Part shown: one piece after another, positions 16,752 to 26,041 of the stretch
Layout of the letters: every line of letters starts with the position of its first letter
Numbering within the stretch: the stretch's first letter is position 1
Source of the DNA: an uncultured Eubacteriales bacterium
GTDB lineage: Bacteria; Bacillota; Clostridia; Christensenellales; Aristaeellaceae
Assembly: GCA_944349855.1 (NCBI GenBank)
Contig: CALVNS010000008.1
Coordinates: forward strand, 20,613 to 84,612
Direction of reading: 5' to 3'
DNA length: 64,000 nucleotides
The notes under the pieces: generated by a model
The model's database searches: none
The model's input: the letters and a program-made list of their open reading frames with translations, nothing else
Told to the model about the DNA's origin: nothing
Position numbers and translations under genes: made by a program

Positions 16752-18134
16752 ATGGATCGTCTGTTTCTTCAACAGGTGCTCGCCACCGCGCTGCGGCGCG
16801 GCGGCACCTTTGCGGAGGTCTTCGTCGAGGACCGCGAAAACACGTCGCTTTCCCTGCGCGACGGCTCCATCGAGGATGCCGCCCGCGGGCGCGTGTGCGG
16901 CGCGGGTGTGCGCGTGTTCGACGGCCTGCGCTGCATCTACTGCTACACCGCGGGCACGGACCGCGCGCAGCTGCTCGCCTGCGCCGAGCGCGCGGCCGCG
17001 GCCGTGACCGACACGCGCTCAGGCGCGCTGGACGTCGTGCTCGGCGAGCGCATTCCCGCCAACCTGCATCCCATCGCGCAGCTGCCCGCCTCCGTGCACA
17101 GCGCGCGCAAGGCGCAGAAGGCGCGCGAGATCTACCACGCAGCCAAGTCCTATTCGCCCGAGATCACGCAGGCCATCGTCAGCTATTCGGACAGCGACCA
17201 GCGCGTGACCATCGCCAACAGCGAAGGCCTGCTCGTGCGCGACCGGCGCGTGTACACGCGCGTACGCGTGTCGGCGGTCGCCTCCAACGGCACGGAAAAC
17301 CAGAGCGGCACGCGCGCGCCCGGCGCGATGATGGGCTTTGAGCTGTTTGACCAGCGCGTGGACCCCGAGCAGATCGGCCGCGAGGCGGCGAAGACCGCCG
17401 TCACCATGCTGCACGCGCCCGCCTGCCCCGCCGGGATCATGCCTGTGGTGATCGACGGCGGCTTTGGCGGCGTCATCTTCCACGAGGCGTGCGGGCATTC
17501 GCTGGAGGCCACGTCGGTCTCGCGCGACATGTCCGAGTTCTGCGGCAAGCTGGGCCGGCAGATCGCCGCGCCGTGCGTCACCGCCATCGACGACGGCACG
17601 CTGCCCGGCGAGTGGGGCTCGACCAATATCGACGACGAGGGCATGCCCACAAACCGCCTCGTGCTGATCGAGAACGGCATCCTCAAAAACTACATGATCG
17701 ACCGCCTCGGCGGGCTGCGCATGGGCATGGCGCCCACGGGCTCGGGCCGCCGGCAGTCCTACGCGTTTGCGCCCACCTCGCGCATGCGCAACACGTACAT
17801 CGCCGCCGGCACAGACGACGAGGCCGAGATGATCGCCACGATGGGCGACGGCCTGTACGCGCGGCGCATGGGCGGCGGCTCGGTCAACCCGGCGACGGGC
17901 GAGTTCAACTTTGCCGTCGAGGAGGGCTACCTCGTGCGCGGCGGGCGGATCGACAGCCCGGTGCGCGGCGCGTCGCTCATCGGCCGCGGCGGCGAGGTGC
18001 TCATGAAGATCGACCGCGTCGGGCGCGAGATGACCATGGAGCAGGGCATGTGCGGCTCCATCAGCGGCAGCGTGCCGGTCAACGTCGGCCAGCCGATGAT
18101 CCGCGTGTCGAGCATCACCGTGGGCGGCAAGTGA
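16752..18134 (+). CDS. tldD: TldD-type metalloprotease subunit
   Basis: A 460-residue member of the TldD/PmbA (U62) family. The metal site HEACGH is at residues 244-249, within GGFGGVIFHEACGHSLEATS. The conserved GEWGSTNIDDEGMPTNRLVLIENGIL block and the PTSRMRNTYI and GGGSVNPATGEFNFAVEEGYL segments also match. TldD and TldE form a heterodimer that degrades or trims unfolded or modified peptides; in E. coli it matures microcin B17 and degrades CcdA. GGAGGG precedes the ATG. The partner gene follows about 60 bp downstream. Confidence 0.92.
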   Translation: MDRLFLQQVLATALRRGGTFAEVFVEDRENTSLSLRDGSIEDAARGRVCGAGVRVFDGLRCIYCYTAGTDRAQLLACAERAAAAVTDTRSGALDVVLGERIPANLHPIAQLPASVHSARKAQKAREIYHAAKSYSPEITQAIVSYSDSDQRVTIANSEGLLVRDRRVYTRVRVSAVASNGTENQSGTRAPGAMMGFELFDQRVDPEQIGREAAKTAVTMLHAPACPAGIMPVVIDGGFGGVIFHEACGHSLEATSVSRDMSEFCGKLGRQIAAPCVTAIDDGTLPGEWGSTNIDDEGMPTNRLVLIENGILKNYMIDRLGGLRMGMAPTGSGRRQSYAFAPTSRMRNTYIAAGTDDEAEMIATMGDGLYARRMGGGSVNPATGEFNFAVEEGYLVRGGRIDSPVRGASLIGRGGEVLMKIDRVGREMTMEQGMCGSISGSVPVNVGQPMIRVSSITVGGK

Positions 18135-18193
18135 CGCCCCGCGTTTCACAGGGCCGCGGCGCGCCCGGCGCGCAGGCCCGGGAAGGAGATCGT

Positions 18194-19519
18194 ATGGAAT
18201 TCGACGCATTTGTCAGCGCATTGTTTGCGCGCGCAAAGGCCGAGGGCATCGAGCGCGCGGAGGTCTATTACGCCTCCGGCGACTCGCTGCGCGTGCGCGT
18301 GCGCGATCAGAAGATCGAGGATTACACCGTGTCCACCCGCGCGGGGCTCTCGCTGCGCGGCGTGTGCGGCGGGCGCATGGGCTATGCGTCCACCGAGGCG
18401 CTGGATGAGGCAGCCGTCGACCTGCTCGTGCAGGGCGTGCGGGAGACGGCCGCGCTCATCGACGCGCCCGAGGAACAGGACATCTTCCCCGGCAGCCCCG
18501 CCTATGCAAAGGTGGAGCAGCATGCCGTCAAGGCCGACCCGCAGGCGCTCATCGACCGGGCCATGGAGATGGAGCGCCAGATGCAGGGTGAGGGCCTGCA
18601 GGTCGACGACAGCATGACGCAGCTGACCGGCGGCGTGCTGCGCATCGTCAACACCTACGGCTTGAACCTGCGCCACGAGGACGGCGCCGCCTTTGCCATG
18701 GCCAGCCTCGTCGCGCGCCGCGGCGAGCGCACGGCCGACGGCTTCGCGTTCGACTGGGGCGCCGATCTGGCCGCGCTGGACACCGGCGACATCGCCCGCC
18801 GCGCCGTGCAGACCGCACGCTTCATGCTCGACGCCGCCCCCGTGCCCAGCGGCGAGTACGACGTGATCTTCCGCCGCGAGGCGATGGCCGACCTGCTGGA
18901 GACGTTCGCCGGCATCTTCTCCGCCGAGAACGCCCAGCGCCGCCTCTCCCTGCTTGCCGGCCGCGTGGGCGAGACGATCGCCGCGCCCTGCGTCACGATC
19001 GTAGACGATCCGCTGCTGCCCGGCGGCCCCGCCACCTGCGCCTTTGACGCCGAGGGCGTGGCCACGTATGCCAAGCCCGTCGTGGAGGGCGGCGTGCTCA
19101 AGACGCTGCTGCACAACCGCTCCACCGCGCGCAAGGACGGCGTGGCCTCCACCGGCAACGCCTCCCGCGCCGGCTACAGCGCGCCCGTGCGCGTGAGCCC
19201 GACCAACTTCTTCTTCCGTCCCGGCGAGCTGTCGCTCGAGGCGCTCATGGCGCAGATGGGCGAGGGCCTGGTCATCACCGACGTCAGCGGCCTGCACGCG
19301 GGCGCCAATCCGCTCTCGGGCGACTTCTCGCTGCTGTCCAAGGGCTTCCTCGTGCGGGATGGCAAGCCCGCGCAGCCCGTGGAGCAGATCACCGTCGCGG
19401 GCAACTTCTACGACCTGCTCAAGGGCGTGCGCGCCGTCGCGGACGACCTCAAGCTCTATCCCGGCGGCGTGGGCGGCACGTCCGTCTGGGCTGGAAAGCT
19501 CTCCGTCGCCGGCAAGTGA
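18194..19519 (+). CDS. pmbA: TldE/PmbA-type subunit of the TldD/E protease
   Basis: A 441-residue protein of the same U62 family lacking the HExxxH metal site, as expected for the TldE half of the heterodimer. Visible landmarks are AEVYYASGDSLRVRVRDQKIEDY near the start, GRMGYASTEALDEAAVDLLV, a central PVPSGEYDVIFRREAMADLLETF, and the C-terminal LSGDFSLLSKGFLVRDGKPAQPVEQITVAGNFYDLL. AAGGAGATCGT precedes the ATG; longer frames run through the tldD coding region and are shadows. It forms an operon with tldD and is followed by a terminator. Confidence 0.88.
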   Translation: MEFDAFVSALFARAKAEGIERAEVYYASGDSLRVRVRDQKIEDYTVSTRAGLSLRGVCGGRMGYASTEALDEAAVDLLVQGVRETAALIDAPEEQDIFPGSPAYAKVEQHAVKADPQALIDRAMEMERQMQGEGLQVDDSMTQLTGGVLRIVNTYGLNLRHEDGAAFAMASLVARRGERTADGFAFDWGADLAALDTGDIARRAVQTARFMLDAAPVPSGEYDVIFRREAMADLLETFAGIFSAENAQRRLSLLAGRVGETIAAPCVTIVDDPLLPGGPATCAFDAEGVATYAKPVVEGGVLKTLLHNRSTARKDGVASTGNASRAGYSAPVRVSPTNFFFRPGELSLEALMAQMGEGLVITDVSGLHAGANPLSGDFSLLSKGFLVRDGKPAQPVEQITVAGNFYDLLKGVRAVADDLKLYPGGVGGTSVWAGKLSVAGK

Positions 19520-19538
19520 CATCCTGTTTTGCCTTCCC

Positions 19539-19575
19539 GACCCGCCCCCGCGGCCTGCGCCGCGTCGGGCGGGTC
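19539..19575 (+). terminator. Terminator after pmbA
   Basis: GACCCGCC...GGCGGGTC arms with an inner GC stem, followed by TTGTCTATTTT. The rest of 19576-19729 holds a possible TATAAT at about 19677 but no well-spaced -35. Confidence 0.75.
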
Positions 19576-19729
19576 TTGTCTATTTTAAGCGCATCCGCAA
19601 GCCCTTTTCCCGCTTTTCAGGATAATTTTTGTCCATTCGAGCGTCGCTTTTTGCTTTCCCGGCGCGCGCACATCTCCTATAATAGGATCAGGCATCCCAT
19701 CGCATCTCACCCGAAAGGAAGCATGACGC

Positions 19730-21751
19730 ATGACGGAACGAATCCGCATTCTCCGGGAATATCAATGGGCGCGCAAGCATCACGCCTTTAGACAGGACCT
19801 GCAGGTCGACCCCTCTCCCTACCGCGCGGCAGACATGCCCGACTACGCGCGCACGGCGCGGCGGCTGTCGCTGGCGCTCTCGCTGGAGCGGCCGGTGCTG
19901 CTGCCGGGCGAGCTGATCGCCGGCACGCGCACCGTGCCCGCGCTGCCCGGCATCTACAGCGACGAGGAGTGGGCGCGCATCACCGCGACGCACTTCATCC
20001 ACGAGCGGGGCAACGTGTGCAACCTCTCGCCGGACTACGCGTCCGTCATCGCCAGCGGCCTGCTCGCGCTGCGGGCGCGGCTGACGGACAGCCCCTACCA
20101 TGCCGCGATGCGCGAGAGCATCGACGCGGTGCTGGACCTTGCGCGCCGCTATCGCGAGGCGGCGCTGGCCGCGGGCGACGAGGCGCTGGCGCAGGTGCTG
20201 GCGCGCGTGCCTGCCCACGGCGCGCGCACGCTGCGCGAGGCGCTGCAGAGCCTGCGCCTGCTGCACTTTGCGATGTGGTGCGAGGGCGACTACCACAACA
20301 CGCTGGGCCGCCTGGACCAGACGCTCATGCCCTACCTGCGCCGCGACCTGGACGCCGGAACGCTCACGCAGGACGAGGCGTTCGAGCTGATCGAGGCGTT
20401 CTTCCTCGCCTGCAACCGCGACAGCGACCTCTATCCCGGCATGCAGCAGGGCGACAACGGCCAGAGCGTCGTGCTGGGCGGCATGACGCCCGACGGCGCG
20501 GACGGGTACAACCTGCTCTCGGAGATGTGCCTGCGCGCGAGCGCGGACCTGCGGCTGATCGACCCGAAGATCAACCTGCGCGTGAATCGCGACACCCCGC
20601 TGTCCGTCTATGAGCTGGGCACGCAGCTGACCAAGCTGGGCCTGGGCTTCCCGCAGTACGAGAACGACGACGTGGCCATTCCAGGCCTGATGCGCCTGGG
20701 CTACGAGGAGCGGGACGCGCGCAACTACGCCATGGCGGCCTGCTGGGAGTTCATCATCCCCGGCCGGGGCATGGACATCCCCAACATCGGCGCGCTCTCG
20801 TTCGCGGGGGTGGTGGATGCGGCAGTGCGCGCGGGCCTGCGCACGGCCTCGAGCGTGGAGGACCTGCTGCAGGACGTGGAGCGGCGCATCTTTGCGGACG
20901 TGCGCGCCACGCTCGCGGGGCTGAAAAACCTGTACATCATCCCCTCGCCCTACATGTCGCTCTTCTTCGAGGGCTGCCTGGAATCGCAGCGCGACATCTC
21001 CCTGGGCTGCCGCTACAACAACTACGGCCTGCACGGCACGGGCCTGGCGCCCGCAGCGGACATGCTCGCCGCCGTGCAGCGCACGGTGTTTGAGGAGGGG
21101 CTATCGCCCGAGGAGCTGCTGCGCGCCATGGACGACAACTTCCAGGGCGAGGGCGAGCTGCGCCACCACCTGCAGTTCGACTGCCCCAAGATGGGCAACG
21201 ACGACGACGCGGCCGACGGCTACGCCGTGCGGCTGCTGGACATGTTCTCCCGCGCGGTCGAGGGCCTGCGCAATGAGCGCGGCGGCTGCGTGCGCGCCGG
21301 CACGGGCTCGGCCATGTTCTACATCCGCCACGCGCAGGCGCTGGGCGCGACGGCCGACGGCCGCGAGGCGGGCGTGCCGCTGCCGGCCAACTACGCGCCT
21401 TCGCTCAACGTGCGCCTGGACGGCCCGGTGTCGCTGATCCGCTCGTTCACCAAGCCGGACCTCGTGCGCGCGATGAATGGCGGCCCGCTGACGATCGAGT
21501 TCTCCGACACGGTGTTCAAAAACGACGAGGCCATCGAGAAGGTCGCGCAGTTGGTGCGCCTGTTCGTGCTGCGCGGCGGACACCAGATCCAGCTCAACAC
21601 GGTCAACCGCGACCAGCTGCTGGACGCGCAGCGCCACCCGGAGTTGCACCGCAACCTGATCGTGCGCGTGTGGGGCTGGAGCGGCTACTTTGTCGAGCTG
21701 GACAAGTGCTACCAGGATCACATCATCCGCCGCGTGAACCTGAACGTGTGA
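19730..21751 (+). CDS. Glycyl radical enzyme of the pyruvate formate-lyase superfamily, substrate unknown
   Basis: A 673-residue protein, short for a glycyl radical enzyme (usually about 750-900). The C-terminal glycyl loop reads VRVWGWSGYF, with Gly649 the expected radical site. The catalytic cysteine is Cys338 in ACWE, giving the Cys-x-Glu pattern of glycyl radical dehydratases and lyases rather than the Cys-Cys of pyruvate formate-lyase. The barrel landmark YNNYGLHGTGLAPAADMLAAV is also present. The enzyme works in anaerobic cytoplasm and needs the activase encoded 10 bp downstream. The cysteine rules out true pyruvate formate-lyase, but dehydration, C-S, C-N or decarboxylation chemistry cannot be told apart by eye. 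Nearby sugar genes on the other strand do not prove a sugar-related substrate. Confidence 0.85.
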   Translation: MTERIRILREYQWARKHHAFRQDLQVDPSPYRAADMPDYARTARRLSLALSLERPVLLPGELIAGTRTVPALPGIYSDEEWARITATHFIHERGNVCNLSPDYASVIASGLLALRARLTDSPYHAAMRESIDAVLDLARRYREAALAAGDEALAQVLARVPAHGARTLREALQSLRLLHFAMWCEGDYHNTLGRLDQTLMPYLRRDLDAGTLTQDEAFELIEAFFLACNRDSDLYPGMQQGDNGQSVVLGGMTPDGADGYNLLSEMCLRASADLRLIDPKINLRVNRDTPLSVYELGTQLTKLGLGFPQYENDDVAIPGLMRLGYEERDARNYAMAACWEFIIPGRGMDIPNIGALSFAGVVDAAVRAGLRTASSVEDLLQDVERRIFADVRATLAGLKNLYIIPSPYMSLFFEGCLESQRDISLGCRYNNYGLHGTGLAPAADMLAAVQRTVFEEGLSPEELLRAMDDNFQGEGELRHHLQFDCPKMGNDDDAADGYAVRLLDMFSRAVEGLRNERGGCVRAGTGSAMFYIRHAQALGATADGREAGVPLPANYAPSLNVRLDGPVSLIRSFTKPDLVRAMNGGPLTIEFSDTVFKNDEAIEKVAQLVRLFVLRGGHQIQLNTVNRDQLLDAQRHPELHRNLIVRVWGWSGYFVELDKCYQDHIIRRVNLNV

Positions 21752-21761
21752 GGTGCGCGTG

Positions 21762-22613
21762 ATGGAGCAGGGAACCGTCTTTGACATCAAGGAATTCGCC
21801 GTCTACGACGGCCCGGGCGTGCGCACGACGGTGTTCATGAAGGGCTGCCCGCTGCGCTGCCAGTGGTGCCATAACCCCGAGGGGCTCTCGCCCAGGCCGC
21901 AGTTGATGGTCAGCACGGCCTCGTGCACGCACTGCGGCGCATGCCGCGCGGCCTGTCCGCACCCCGACGCGCCCTGCGACGCCTGCGGCGCGTGCATTTC
22001 CCACTGTCCGCTGGGCCTGCGCCGGCTGGCCGGCAAGCGCTGGACGAGCGAGGCGCTGGCCGCGCGCCTGCTGCGCGACAGGGACCTGTACGCGCAAAGC
22101 GGCGGGGGCGTCACGTTCTCCGGCGGCGAGCCGCTGATGCAGTGGCCGTTCGTGCGCGAGACGCTGGCGCGCCTTCCGGGCGTACACACGGCGGTGGAGA
22201 CGTCCGGCTATGCGTCCGACGCGGTGTTTGAGGAGGCCATGCGCGCGTTCTCGCTCGTCATGCTGGACGTGAAGCTGACCGACCCCGAGCGGCACCGCCA
22301 CTTCACCGGCGTGGACAACGCGCCCATCCTGCGCCACGCCCGCATGCTCGCCGCGGGCGACACGCCCTTCATCCTGCGCGTGCCGCTCATCCCGGGCGTC
22401 AACGACTGCGAATCGCACCTTGCGGCCGTGGTGGAGCTGGCGCGCGGGGCGGCGCGCCTGGTGCGCGTGGAGCTGCTGCCCTATCACCAGACGGCGGGCG
22501 CCAAGTACGAGATGGCGGGCATGGCCTACCGGCCCGAGTTCGACACGGCGCAGCCCGTGCAGACGCATCTGGACGTCTTTGAGCGGGCCGGCGTGCCGGT
22601 ACGGGTGCTATAA
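21762..22613 (+). CDS. Glycyl radical enzyme activating enzyme (radical SAM)
   Basis: A 283-residue radical SAM protein that abstracts hydrogen from the glycine of the upstream enzyme using S-adenosylmethionine. The radical SAM cluster motif is Cys29-x3-Cys33-x2-Cys36 (CPLRCQWC). A ferredoxin-like insert follows with two clusters of cysteines (CTHCGACRAACP and CDACGACISHCP), the form seen in activases of dehydratase-type rather than PflA-type partners. FSGGEPLMQ is the SAM-binding GGE motif. GAGGTG precedes the ATG at 21762; a GTG 9 bp earlier is possible. Adjacency and order are typical of a glycyl radical enzyme/activase pair. Confidence 0.92.
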   Translation: MEQGTVFDIKEFAVYDGPGVRTTVFMKGCPLRCQWCHNPEGLSPRPQLMVSTASCTHCGACRAACPHPDAPCDACGACISHCPLGLRRLAGKRWTSEALAARLLRDRDLYAQSGGGVTFSGGEPLMQWPFVRETLARLPGVHTAVETSGYASDAVFEEAMRAFSLVMLDVKLTDPERHRHFTGVDNAPILRHARMLAAGDTPFILRVPLIPGVNDCESHLAAVVELARGAARLVRVELLPYHQTAGAKYEMAGMAYRPEFDTAQPVQTHLDVFERAGVPVRVL

Positions 22614-22618
22614 AGCAC

Positions 22619-22662
22619 AAAAAACGAAAAGCCCTTCCTTGCGGAAGGGTTTCTCGTTTTTT
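22619..22662. terminator. Bidirectional terminator between activase and sugar permease genes
   Basis: CCCTTCC-TTGC-GGAAGGG with flanking A and T runs on either side, so it can stop both convergent transcripts. Confidence 0.88.
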
Positions 22663-22679
22663 GTGGGGGAAGAAGAGGG

Positions 22680-23522
22680 TCAACCCTTGATGCCGGTGAT
22701 CGCAATGCCGCCGATGATGTGCTTCTGGCCAATGAGGAAGGCCAGCACGCAGGGCATTGTCACGACGACGGAGGCCGCCATGACCAGGTTCCACTTGGAG
22801 GTGTACTTGCCCACCAGGCTCTGCAGGCCCACGGCGACGGTGTACTTCTCCATGGTGTTCAGGTAGATCAGCGGGTTGAAGAAGTCGTTCCACGTGCCCA
22901 TGAAGCAGAACAGCCCGACGACGATCATGGCCGACTTGGCCAGCGGGATGTCGATGTTCCAGTAGATGCGAAGGCGCGACGCGCCGTCGACGAAGGCGGC
23001 CTCGTCCAGCTCGCGCGGAATCGTCATGAAGAACTGGCGCATGAGGAAGATGTTGTACGCGCCGCCGCCGAGGAAGGCGGGGATGACCAGCGGACCGTAG
23101 GTGTCCACAAAGCCCAGCCGGCTCCAGCCGATGTACACGGGGATGAGCGTGACGGCGCTGGGCAGCATCATGGAACTGAGCAGGCCGGCGAAGATCAGGT
23201 CGCGGCCCTTCCAGCGCAGGCGGGAGAAGGCATAGGCCGCCATGCTGCTGGTGAGCAGCACGCCAATCAGGTTGGTCACGACCACGAACACGGTGTTGCC
23301 AAAGTACTTGGGAATGTCGGTCTTGGTGAAGACCTGCACGTAGTTGTCCAGCGTGAAGGGGTCGGGGATCCATTGCGGCGGCATGATGAAGATCTGCTTG
23401 ATCTCCATGAACGAGGAGCGGACCATCCAGATGAAGGGCATGACCGCCACAAAGCCGAAGAGCAGCAGGCCGATATACAGCAGCCCATAGCCGACAAAGC
23501 GGCCAATCTTTTTCTTGCTCAT
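22680..23522 (-). CDS. Carbohydrate ABC transporter permease (MalG/LacG type)
   Basis: A 280-residue CUT1-family inner-membrane permease with six predicted segments, starting after the basic MSKKKIGRFVGYG. The EAA loop, which contacts the ATPase, reads DEAAFVDGASRLRIYWNIDIPLAKSA. The C-terminus ends in AITGIKG, the usual end of MalG-like subunits. It pairs with the permease upstream, their genes being separated by 2 bp. GGGGGG precedes the ATG. The sugar is unknown; the neighbouring GH127 suggests arabinose-containing oligosaccharides. Confidence 0.9.
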   Translation of the reverse strand: MSKKKIGRFVGYGLLYIGLLLFGFVAVMPFIWMVRSSFMEIKQIFIMPPQWIPDPFTLDNYVQVFTKTDIPKYFGNTVFVVVTNLIGVLLTSSMAAYAFSRLRWKGRDLIFAGLLSSMMLPSAVTLIPVYIGWSRLGFVDTYGPLVIPAFLGGGAYNIFLMRQFFMTIPRELDEAAFVDGASRLRIYWNIDIPLAKSAMIVVGLFCFMGTWNDFFNPLIYLNTMEKYTVAVGLQSLVGKYTSKWNLVMAASVVVTMPCVLAFLIGQKHIIGGIAITGIKG

Positions 23523-23524
23523 GC

Positions 23525-24442
23525 TCAGTCCCCCCCGTAGTAGACCCATTTGTTCTGGCTCTTCATGATGATCGCGGTGAGGATCATGATGATGACGAAC
23601 AGGAACCAGGCCAGCGCGCAGGCATAGCCCATGTTGGCCTTTTCAAACGCCTGCTTGTACAGGTAGTACACGTAGAACAGCGAGGCGTTGCCCGGGCCGC
23701 CCTTAGTCATGATGAAGCCCTGGGTGAAGACCTGCAGGGAGTTGATCACGGCCATGATGGCGTTGAAGAAGATGGTGGGCGTGAGCATCGGAATGGTGAT
23801 GTGCCACAGCTTGTGCCAGGCGTTGCCGCCGTCCACGCTCAGGGCCTCGTAGTAGACCTGGGGAATGCCCTGCAGGCCGGCCAGGAAGATGACCATCGTG
23901 CCGCCGGTACCCCACAGGCCGGTCATGACGATGGTGGGAATGACGGTGTTCTTATCCCACAGCCAGCCCGGCGTACCAAAGCCCAGCGACTTGATGAACG
24001 TCGTCAGCAGGCCGTACTGCTGGTTGAGCAGCCACAGCCACACCACGCAGCTGGCCACGGCGGGCACGATGCTGGGCAGGTAGAAGATGGAGCGAAAGAT
24101 GCCGCGGCCGCGGATGTTGGTGTTGAGCGCCAGGGCGATGAGAAACGCGACCAGCAGCGAGAGCGGCACGTTGAGCACCGTGTAGTAGGCGGTCGCCTTC
24201 AGCGAATCCTTGATGTACAGCTCCGTGCTGCCAAACATCGTGCGGAAGTTGTCCAGCCCGATGAAGTTGATCTCCGCCTTGAATGCGCTGTAGTCCGTCA
24301 TGCTCAGAAAGAGCGACACGATCATGGGCACGAGCATGAGGATGACGAAGCCCAGGATGGCCGGCAGCGCGAACAGCCAGCCTGCGACGGTTTCGCCGCG
24401 GCCGTAGTTGCTGCGCCGCATCTTTTTTTGCGCTGCAATCAT
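23525..24442 (-). CDS. Carbohydrate ABC transporter permease (MalF/LacF type)
   Basis: A 305-residue CUT1-family permease, partner of the MalG-type protein. It has a basic N-terminus, about six membrane segments beginning with GWLFALPAILGFVILML, and an EAA loop in YEALSVDGGNAWHKLWHITIPML. The QGFIMTKGGPGNAS block before the last helices is typical of this subunit. The ATG at 24440-24442 follows AAAGGACTT. A 41-bp motif shared with the binding-protein gene lies upstream at 24521-24561, next to a promoter with a poor -35. No ATPase gene is present in this locus. Confidence 0.9.
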   Translation of the reverse strand: MIAAQKKMRRSNYGRGETVAGWLFALPAILGFVILMLVPMIVSLFLSMTDYSAFKAEINFIGLDNFRTMFGSTELYIKDSLKATAYYTVLNVPLSLLVAFLIALALNTNIRGRGIFRSIFYLPSIVPAVASCVVWLWLLNQQYGLLTTFIKSLGFGTPGWLWDKNTVIPTIVMTGLWGTGGTMVIFLAGLQGIPQVYYEALSVDGGNAWHKLWHITIPMLTPTIFFNAIMAVINSLQVFTQGFIMTKGGPGNASLFYVYYLYKQAFEKANMGYACALAWFLFVIIMILTAIIMKSQNKWVYYGGD

Positions 24443-24495
24443 GATGAAGTCCTTTCCCGCCGCACGCCGTCGACGTATGTTTTGGGGATGGCTTG

Positions 24496-24561
24496 ATTCT
24501 AGCATTTCTCCGGCGTCAAATCCATGATAGATTTTCTCTGTCTGTGCACAAAACTACGATT
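24496..24561 (-). promoter_or_regulatory. Permease-operon promoter with shared 41-bp motif (module B)
   Basis: On the complement, a 41-bp stretch (24521-24561) containing CGTAGTTTTGT, CACAGA, AAAATCT and TGGA in fixed spacing ends about 19 bp before a TAGAAT -10 (24496-24501). The place of the -35 has no good hexamer. The same module at the same distance precedes the binding-protein gene. This is what an activator site adjoining a weak promoter looks like; the AraC-type regulator encoded nearby is the natural candidate. Confidence 0.65.
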
Positions 24562-24610
24562 CACAATCCAAATCGCATCGATTGCGCCATGAAATTTGGG
24601 CGATCGGCGC

Positions 24611-24642
24611 GAAAAGCGCGGGGGCGATGCCGCTCCCCGCGC
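24611..24642 (-). terminator. Terminator after the sugar-binding protein gene
   Basis: GCGCGGGG and CCCCGCGC arms followed leftward by TTTTCGCG, 15 bp after the stop of the binding-protein gene. Confidence 0.7.
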
Positions 24643-24657
24643 CTGTCGCAGCACGCC

Positions 24658-26010
24658 TTAGTTCGCGCCGCGGATGCTCAACTCAATGCCGGCGGTCTGG
24701 ATCTGCTCAGCCGCAGAGTCCATGCCTTCCTGAGCGGTCTTGTTGCCGTAGATGACCTCGTCGACTTCCTTGTTCACGATGTCGATCATGTCGGAGAAGT
24801 TGACGATCGTGCCGGTGAACGGCGGGACGGAGTTGTTCATCAGCATCTTGATGATGCCGTCATAGCCCTCGGGACGCGCGGGGTTGCCCTCGCCAGCCCA
24901 CTGCTCCAGGTACTCCGGCTCGGTCAGCCACTTGTAGTCGGTGGGCATGCGGTTGCCGTTGGCGAACATGGTGATTTCCTTGCCCGGATCCTGCAGGTAC
25001 AGGTTCAGCGCCCAGGCAGCTTCCTTCTCGGTGCTGTTGGCCATGATGCAGTTCATACCGCAGGTGGTGACGGAGACGACCTCCTCGCCCATCTTGGGCA
25101 GCGCGCCCATGCCGAAGTTGACGCCGCTGTCGGCCATGGTCAGGGCCAGCCACTGGCCGTCGATAACCATCGCGTACGCGCCGGTCAGCAGGGCCACGTC
25201 GGAGCCCGGCATGCCCTCGCGGGCGGTCGGGGTCGGCATGCAGTGCTCCACGAGCGCCAGGTCGGCCAGCTTCTGCAGGGCGTCGACGCTCTCGGCGGAG
25301 TTCATGACGAAGTTGCCGTCGGCGTCAACGATCTCGCCGCCGTTGGAGAGGATGAAGGAACCCCAGATCGGCCACCAGAAGCCCATGTTCACGCCGTAGC
25401 GGACGATGTTCTCCGGGTCAAAGCCCTCGTCGTAGGGGGTCAGGCCGTTGGCGTCGAGCGTCAGCTTCTTGGCCACGTCGACGAACTCTTCCCAGGTCCA
25501 GGCCTCGTCCGGGTCAGACGGCGGGTACGCCATGCCGGCCTCGTCGAAGACGTCCTTGCTGTAGAACATCGTCATCAGCTCGATGTTGCCGCTGTAGGAG
25601 ATCAGGTTGCCCTCGTCGTCGTAGTAGTTGGCGGCGCCGATGGCGTTCTCCAGATCGATGCCGGACTCCTCGACGTAGGCGTCCAGGGGCTCAAAGTGGC
25701 CCTCCGCAGCCAGCTTGTACGCGATCGAGCCGGACTCCATCGCGGCCAGGTCGATGGTCTCGCCCGCAGCGATCATCGCGGTGATCTTCGTGTCGTACTC
25801 CTCGGTGATGCACATGTAGTTGACTTCGCAGCCCGTGTCCTCCTCGAACTTGTCGACGATGGCCTGCGTGGCGGCCTGCTCGGCGCTGTCGCCCCAGCCG
25901 GTCAGGACGAGGCTGTGGCCCTCGAAGATCTTTCCTTCCTCGGCCAGGCTCATGCCGGTCATGGACAGGCACAGCGTCAGCGCGAGAAGCAGCGAGATAC
26001 ACTTTTTCAT
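24658..26010 (-). CDS. Extracellular sugar-binding protein (family 1 SBP)
   Basis: A 450-residue secreted binding protein. The signal peptide MKKCISLLLALTLCLSMTGMSLA ends near Ala-Glu-Glu; the cysteines in it are not in a clear lipobox. The mature part has LVLTGWGDSAEQAATQAIVDKFEEDTGCEVNY, later YSKDVFDEAGMAYPP and TWEEFVDVAKKLT, the ordinary CUT1 binding-protein pattern, and a TGAYAMVIDGQWL hinge. GAAAGGAGAG precedes the ATG. It is separately transcribed from the permeases by a terminator but shares their 41-bp promoter motif, so the three form one regulon. Confidence 0.9.
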   Translation of the reverse strand: MKKCISLLLALTLCLSMTGMSLAEEGKIFEGHSLVLTGWGDSAEQAATQAIVDKFEEDTGCEVNYMCITEEYDTKITAMIAAGETIDLAAMESGSIAYKLAAEGHFEPLDAYVEESGIDLENAIGAANYYDDEGNLISYSGNIELMTMFYSKDVFDEAGMAYPPSDPDEAWTWEEFVDVAKKLTLDANGLTPYDEGFDPENIVRYGVNMGFWWPIWGSFILSNGGEIVDADGNFVMNSAESVDALQKLADLALVEHCMPTPTAREGMPGSDVALLTGAYAMVIDGQWLALTMADSGVNFGMGALPKMGEEVVSVTTCGMNCIMANSTEKEAAWALNLYLQDPGKEITMFANGNRMPTDYKWLTEPEYLEQWAGEGNPARPEGYDGIIKMLMNNSVPPFTGTIVNFSDMIDIVNKEVDEVIYGNKTAQEGMDSAAEQIQTAGIELSIRGAN

Positions 26011-26041
26011 GCTGTATCTCTCCTTTCTTGATGATGTGAAG

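Noticed and set aside
19576-19729. A riboswitch or strong promoter ahead of the glycyl radical enzyme
   Set aside because: A TATAAT at about 19677 is present but no properly spaced -35 and no recognisable riboswitch core.
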